Part shown: positions 6,959 through 10,448 of the stretch, one piece after another | Layout: each line of letters opens with the position of its first letter | How positions within the stretch are numbered: position 1 is the stretch's first letter | Assembly (NCBI GenBank): GCA_016935715.1 | Contig: JAFGQJ010000188.1 | Coordinates: 1 to 10,448, forward strand | Length of the DNA stretch: 10,448 nt | Direction: 5' to 3' | From: Spirochaetales bacterium | Lineage (GTDB): Bacteria > Spirochaetota > Spirochaetia > SZUA-6 > DRHE01 | Notes under the pieces: generated by a model | Database searches by the model: none | What the model was told of the DNA's origin: nothing | Seen by the model: only the letters and a program-made list of their open reading frames with translations | Program-made: the position numbers and the translations under genes

Positions 6959-7027
6959 CTTCATTAGGATTCTGCCAACGGAAAGCAGGATCATGAACGC
7001 ACGACCAGGACAGCACAATCAAGATGG

Positions 7028-7033
7028 AAGGAG
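7028..7033 (+). promoter_or_regulatory. Ribosome binding site of the GcvH-like gene
   Basis: AAGGAG ends three bases before the first ATG (7037) and six bases before the second, adjacent in-frame ATG (7040). The spacing favours 7040 as the start. Confidence 0.6.
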
Positions 7034-7039
7034 CCGATG

Positions 7040-7417
7040 ATGAACGAGGAGGAGCTGAAATACACGGAGGAGCATCTCTGGGTGCACATCGAGGGGACCA
7101 ACGCCCGCTTCGGTATCACTGAACATGCCCAGAAAGAGCTCGAAGAGATCGTCTATGTCGAGCTTCCGGAGACGGGCAGGAAAGTCGCCAGGGGAGAAAT
7201 CGTCTGCACCATCGAGTCCGTGAAATCGACGAATGACCTGCCCTGTCCGCTCAGCGGGGAGATCCATTCGGTCAATATCCGGCTCCGGGATGAACCGGAA
7301 ATCATCAACGGGGATCCGTTCGGAGACGGCTGGATCTTCACCCTCCACATGGACGACCCGAAAGAGGCCGAACAGCTCATGGATGCCGCCGCCTACCAGC
7401 GATCCATAGAGACCTGA
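7040..7417 (+). CDS. GcvH-like lipoyl carrier protein
   Basis: A 125-residue, single-domain lipoyl protein aligned over its whole length with the glycine cleavage H protein: ELKYTEEHLWV near the start, FGITEHAQ, IVYVELPE, then the lipoyl hairpin IESVKSTND with Lys62, LSGEI, and INGDPFGDGW. True GcvH shuttles the aminomethyl group on its lipoyl arm between GcvP, GcvT and Lpd. None of gcvT, gcvP or lipoate-synthesis genes is in the window. Departures from usual GcvH include Glu-Glu in place of the L-G-D before IVYVE and P-C-P (Cys69) just after the lipoyl turn where Y-A/S-P is common. The next gene's ATG overlaps this TGA. It may be a glycine-cleavage H protein encoded away from its partners, or a GcvH paralogue used in another carrier reaction. 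The fold and lipoylation motif are secure; the pathway is not. An ATG three bases upstream is an alternative start. Confidence 0.88.
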   Translation: MNEEELKYTEEHLWVHIEGTNARFGITEHAQKELEEIVYVELPETGRKVARGEIVCTIESVKSTNDLPCPLSGEIHSVNIRLRDEPEIINGDPFGDGWIFTLHMDDPKEAEQLMDAAAYQRSIET

Positions 7418-8163
7418 TGAAGCTGAGCCCGGAGGACAGGGAGCGCTACCGCCGCCAGATGATCCTCCCCTCCTGGGGGGAGAAGGCGCAGAGAGCGATC
7501 AAGGAAAGCTGCGTGTTCATTGCCGGGGCCGGGGGATTGGGCAGCCCGGTGGCCCTGTACCTGGCCGCCGCCGGGGTGGGGACTCTCAGGATCTGCGACT
7601 GCGGGGCGGTGGAGCTGTCGAACCTCAACCGACAGATCCTGCACGCAGATGATCAGATCGGGGAGAACAAGGCCGTTTCCGCCCTCAGGACGCTGGAGCG
7701 GATCAATCCGGCCGTCCGTGTCGTGCCGCTGAGTGAACGGATCGGGTCGGACAACATCGCATCCCTGCTCGGCCCGGCCCGCCTGATGGTCGACTGCCTG
7801 GACAACTTCCCGACCCGCTATGTCCTGAACGATTACGCAGTGCGGGCAGCCGTTCCCCTGGTCCATGCCGGGGTGAGCGGGCTGTGCGGCCAGATCGCCT
7901 TCATCCAGCCGCCGCAGACCGCCTGCCTGGCCTGCCTGGTGCCCGAAGCTCCCCCCACGGGCGTCTTCCCGATTCTCGGGGCCGCCGCCGGGGTGCTGGG
8001 TTGCCTGGAGGCGCTGGAAGCGCTCAAATTCCTGTCAGGCACGGGGAGGCTGTTGAAAGGGCGCCTGCTTTTCTGCGACGGCGAGTCCATGGAGTTCCAG
8101 GAGGTCGGCTTCGACAGGGACCCGGACTGCCCGGTCTGCGGCTCGGCGGCCCGACCGGCTTAG
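7417..8163 (+). CDS. ThiF/MoeB/HesA-family adenylyltransferase (E1-like)
   Basis: A 248-residue E1-like enzyme, the class that uses ATP to adenylate the C-terminus of a ubiquitin-like sulfur carrier (ThiS, MoaD). Visible: ERYRRQMILP (9-18) with the family R-Y-x-R-Q; the nucleotide loop GAGGLGSP (37-44); Asp61 and ELSNLNRQ (66-73) with Arg72; ENKA with Lys85; and VDCLDNFPTR with Asp129. All are ATP/Mg-site positions. Two CxxC pairs, Cys170/Cys173 and Cys238/Cys241, form the structural zinc site. In ThiF and MoeB the zinc CxxC is followed by a P-x-C-A-E-A-G-V-L-G stretch; here it is replaced by APPTGVFPILG, so that cysteine is absent. The ATGA overlap with the GcvH-like gene implies coupled translation. 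No ThiS/MoaD-like gene is present, so the substrate could be encoded elsewhere or be a different kind of partner. Confidence 0.92.
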   Translation: MKLSPEDRERYRRQMILPSWGEKAQRAIKESCVFIAGAGGLGSPVALYLAAAGVGTLRICDCGAVELSNLNRQILHADDQIGENKAVSALRTLERINPAVRVVPLSERIGSDNIASLLGPARLMVDCLDNFPTRYVLNDYAVRAAVPLVHAGVSGLCGQIAFIQPPQTACLACLVPEAPPTGVFPILGAAAGVLGCLEALEALKFLSGTGRLLKGRLLFCDGESMEFQEVGFDRDPDCPVCGSAARPA

Positions 8164-8191
8164 CGCGGCGGCCCGAGCGGCCGGCAGCCAC

Positions 8192-8197
8192 AAGGAG
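8192..8197 (+). promoter_or_regulatory. Ribosome binding site that decides a TTG start
   Basis: AAGGAG ends nine bases before the TTG at 8207-8209. An ATG at 8200-8202 is only two bases from the site and in another frame, so it should be a poor start; the homologous frame uses the TTG. Confidence 0.65.
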
Positions 8198-8206
8198 CAA
8201 TGGATT

Positions 8207-10297
8207 TTGAATCGATTGCAGCACGAGAACAGCCCCTATCTGCTGCAGCACGCGGCAAACCCCGTGGACTGGTATCCATGGGGCGAGGAGGCCTTCCGCG
8301 AGGCGGCGGAGAAGGACAGGCCGATCTTCCTCTCCATCGGCTACGCCACCTGCCACTGGTGCCACGTGATGGAACGGGAGAGCTTCGAGAACGAGCAGGT
8401 CGCCCGCCTGATGAACGACACCTTCATCAACATCAAGGTGGACCGGGAGGAACGTCCCGATATCGATGAGCTGTACATGACCGTGGCCCAGCTGCTCACC
8501 GGCCGGGGCGGGTGGCCCCTGACGATCATGATGAGCCCGGACCAGAAACCCTTCTTCGCCACGACCTACATTCCTAGGGAAAGCCGCCACGGGCGGGCCG
8601 GGATGCTGGAGCTGATCCCCAAGATCGCAGAGGTTTGGACCACCCGCCGGGAGGAGATAAACTCGTCGAGCCGGTCGATCCTCCAGGCTCTGCAAGAGGC
8701 CTCCCAATCCCGAGTCGGGGGCACGCCGCTGGATCAGTCCGTTCTTCAGCTGGCCTACCAGGGCCTGTCCGGGCAGTTCGACGAGCGCCATGGCGGTTTC
8801 TCCGGCGCGCCGAAATTTCCCAGCCCCCACAACCTCCTCTTTCTGCTGCGCTACTGGCTGAGAAGCGGGGAGGATCGGGCCCTGCAGATGGTGGAAAAGA
8901 CCCTGACGGAGATGCGCGGGGGGGGCATCTTCGATCACGTGGGCTACGGCTTTCACCGCTACTCCACCGATGCCCTCTGGCAGGTGCCTCATTTCGAGAA
9001 GATGCTCTACGATCAGGCTATGCTGGTTCTGGCCTACACCGAGGCCTACCAGGCGACGGGGAAGGAGCTCTACGCCCGCACGGCAGGGGAGATCGTGACC
9101 TATGTGCTGAGGGACATGGTCACACCCGAGGGCGGTTTCGCCTCCGCCGAGGATGCCGACAGCGAAGGGGAGGAGGGCAAATTCTACACCTGGAGCCGGG
9201 AGGAGCTTGCTTCGATCCTGAGCCCGGAGGAGCTGTCCGGCCTCGAGGAGCTGTACGCTCTCACGGAGGAGGGAAACTACCGGGAGGAGTCGACCGGCCG
9301 GCTGACGGGCTCCAACATCCTCTATATGCGCCCCGACGGCGGCTCTCCCCAGCAGGCCGGGATGTCCGACCCGATCCGGTCGAAGCTTCTGCGGCGCCGG
9401 CAGCAGCGGGTCCGCCCGCTCAAGGACGACAAGGTACTCACCAGCTGGAACGGTCTGATGATCGCCGCCCTGGCCCGCGCGGGCGGCGCATTCGGAGAGC
9501 CCGCGTACCTCGAGGCGGCGCAGAAGGCTCTGTCGTTCATCTGGTCGCAACTCCGCAGCCCTGGAGGCCGGCTGCTGCGCCGCTACCGCGGGGGGAAGGC
9601 GGGGATTGCCGGCTATGCCACCGACTACGCCTACCTGATCTGGGGTTTGATCGAGCTGTACGAGGCCACATTCGACAGCACCCATCTGCTGCGGGCCGCC
9701 GAGCTGATGGAGATCTTCATCGAGGATTTTTGGGACCCCGCCTGGGGAGGATTCTTTCTCACCTCGGAGGCGGGGGAGAAGCTCCTGGTCCGGCAGCGCA
9801 ACGACACCGACGGGGCTCTTCCTTCCGCCGGTTCAGTGGCGCTGCTCGACCTGCTGAGGCTGGGCCGCCTTCTGCAGAAGCCTGAATACCAGGACAGGGC
9901 CGACGAACTGATCCGCAGCGCTTCGAAGCTGGTGGAAAGCAGCCCGCCGGCCTTTACCTTCCTGCTCTGCGGCCTGGAGTTCAGGATCGGGCCCTGCTTC
10001 GAGGTGGTGATCGCCGCGGGCCCCTCCGCACCCGAAGCCGAAGAGATAGCCCGGGACCTGCGGCGGGCTTTCGTGCCCAACAAGGTGCTGTTGTTCCGTC
10101 CGGCCGGAGAGCAGCAGCCGGAGATAGCGGAGCTGGCTCCCTTCACCCGGCTTCAGGAGAGCATCGACGGCAGAGCGACGATCTATGTCTGTCAGGATTA
10201 CGCCTGCCGGCTGCCCGTGCACAGCGCAGAGGATGTGCTCCGGCTGCTGGACAGCGGCCGGGCAGAATCATCAAGTGGAAGACGGGATGAGGGCTAG
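8207..10297 (+). CDS. Thioredoxin-domain protein of the YyaL/SSP411 (DUF255) family
   Basis: A 696-residue protein opening with NRLQHENSPYLLQHAANPVD, the hallmark start of this family. The N-terminal thioredoxin-like domain (about 1-165) carries CHWCHVM with Cys49 and Cys52, then IKVDREERPDID and GRGGWPLTI. The rest is an (alpha/alpha)-barrel of the six-hairpin glycosidase/epimerase type, with GGIFDHVGYGFHRYS, PHFEKMLYDQA, ASAEDADSEG and VLTSWNGLMI, all strongly conserved. The length is normal (about 600-750). Members occur from bacteria to animals (SPATA20); their biochemical role is not established, though redox and sugar-related activities have been proposed. No signal peptide is visible, so it is probably cytoplasmic. 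It starts 43 bases after the ThiF-like gene and is probably in the same transcription unit. The start is TTG, chosen because homology begins there and AAGGAG is nine bases upstream. Confidence 0.94.
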   Translation: MNRLQHENSPYLLQHAANPVDWYPWGEEAFREAAEKDRPIFLSIGYATCHWCHVMERESFENEQVARLMNDTFINIKVDREERPDIDELYMTVAQLLTGRGGWPLTIMMSPDQKPFFATTYIPRESRHGRAGMLELIPKIAEVWTTRREEINSSSRSILQALQEASQSRVGGTPLDQSVLQLAYQGLSGQFDERHGGFSGAPKFPSPHNLLFLLRYWLRSGEDRALQMVEKTLTEMRGGGIFDHVGYGFHRYSTDALWQVPHFEKMLYDQAMLVLAYTEAYQATGKELYARTAGEIVTYVLRDMVTPEGGFASAEDADSEGEEGKFYTWSREELASILSPEELSGLEELYALTEEGNYREESTGRLTGSNILYMRPDGGSPQQAGMSDPIRSKLLRRRQQRVRPLKDDKVLTSWNGLMIAALARAGGAFGEPAYLEAAQKALSFIWSQLRSPGGRLLRRYRGGKAGIAGYATDYAYLIWGLIELYEATFDSTHLLRAAELMEIFIEDFWDPAWGGFFLTSEAGEKLLVRQRNDTDGALPSAGSVALLDLLRLGRLLQKPEYQDRADELIRSASKLVESSPPAFTFLLCGLEFRIGPCFEVVIAAGPSAPEAEEIARDLRRAFVPNKVLLFRPAGEQQPEIAELAPFTRLQESIDGRATIYVCQDYACRLPVHSAEDVLRLLDSGRAESSSGRRDEG

Positions 10298-10317
10298 CCC
10301 CGGCGCCTATCCCCGGA

Positions 10318-10351
10318 CCGCCCTGATGCAGCACCCCCCCGAGAGGGGCGG
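10318..10351. terminator. Weak hairpin in a convergent gap, possible terminator
   Basis: CCGCCC (10318-10323) can pair with GGGCGG (10346-10351); the loop contains a competing small hairpin CCCC-GAGA-GGGG (10337-10348). The gap between the two convergent stops is only 56 bases, where a two-way terminator would be expected, but neither strand shows a clear T-run, so intrinsic termination is doubtful. Confidence 0.25.
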
Positions 10352-10353
10352 AT

Positions 10354-10448
10354 TCAAGGATCATCATCCTCCGCATCCAGGAGCACGCTCACCGCAAGCT
10401 CGTAGTCCGGGCGCGTTCCGTCCCACCGGGGCATGTTGGTTTCGGGGC
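10354..10448 (-). CDS. Unidentified protein, C-terminal fragment
   Basis: A leftward frame is open from the window edge to a TGA at 10356-10354 and gives 30 residues: PETNMPRWDGTRPDYELAV, then SVLLDAEDDDP. The other two minus frames hit stops within this stretch. The composition (W-D-G, P-D-Y-E, an amphipathic helix and an acidic tail) looks like a real C-terminus, and the convergent layout with a short gap is normal. I do not recognise the family. Its last three residues before the end are an acidic run followed by Pro. The remainder lies beyond the window. Confidence 0.55.
   Translation of the reverse strand, partial: PETNMPRWDGTRPDYELAVSVLLDAEDDDP

Noticed and set aside
6758..7018. An 86-codon minus-strand frame across the divergent region
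   Set aside because: It covers both candidate promoters, has no ribosome site that I can see and no recognisable motif, and overlaps the start of the PNPOx-like gene in another frame.
8169..8183. A small hairpin after the ThiF-like gene as a terminator
   Set aside because: CGGCC and GGCCG pair over only five bases with a five-base loop and no T-run; the next gene follows within 25 bases, so read-through is more likely.
8024..9685. A 553-codon open frame on the minus strand opposite the DUF255 gene
   Set aside because: Same reasoning: it is the antisense of a clearly conserved gene, spans a gene boundary into the ThiF-like gene and shows no family motif.
1..10448. CRISPR arrays, tRNA or rRNA genes, insertion sequences, phage or integration sites
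   Set aside because: No regularly spaced repeats, cloverleaf-like segments, transposase or integrase motifs, or terminal inverted repeats were seen; coding genes fill almost the whole window.

Overview
The window is a gene-dense, GC-rich stretch of bacterial chromosome with strong Shine-Dalgarno sites, gene overlaps of a few bases and no introns, mobile elements, RNA genes or CRISPR arrays that I can see. The genes are metabolic housekeeping genes. The taxon cannot be read from the sequence alone. A GC-rich, non-enteric bacterium with an alpha2beta2-type pyruvate dehydrogenase, a stand-alone GcvH-like protein beside a ThiF-like enzyme and a YyaL/DUF255 protein would fit Desulfobacterota or a similar lineage, but that is a weak inference.

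Layout. Positions 1-201 (+) hold the C-terminal end of a sugar-phosphate isomerase/epimerase-like TIM barrel, cut by the window edge. It converges on a long leftward operon that starts near 6804 and runs to 273: PNPOx-like flavin-binding protein, pdhA (E1 alpha), pdhB (E1 beta), pdhC (E2), lpdA (E3), a pteridine-reductase-like SDR (FolM/PTR1 type), and folB (dihydroneopterin aldolase). Gaps are 1, 14, 63, 11 and 28 bases, followed by an 8-base overlap, so the seven genes are probably co-transcribed. They encode a complete pyruvate dehydrogenase complex followed by two pterin/folate genes.

An AT-rich divergent region (6805-7039) has a plausible sigma70-type promoter on each strand. To its right, reading rightward, are a GcvH-like lipoyl carrier protein, a ThiF/MoeB/HesA-type adenylyltransferase whose ATG overlaps the carrier's TGA, and a 696-residue thioredoxin-domain protein of the YyaL/SSP411 (DUF255) family that starts with TTG. 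At the right edge a leftward gene enters (10354-10448) and converges on the DUF255 gene. Only its last 30 residues are visible and I do not recognise it.

How the genes fit together. PDH E2 and the GcvH-like protein both carry a lipoyl-lysine motif, so lipoate-dependent chemistry lies on both sides of the shared promoter region. The most unusual pairing is the lone GcvH-like carrier translationally coupled to an E1-like adenylyltransferase that lacks the usual downstream cysteine segment, with no GcvT/GcvP and no ThiS/MoaD nearby. This is the best candidate here for an undescribed function. The rest reads as ordinary central metabolism.
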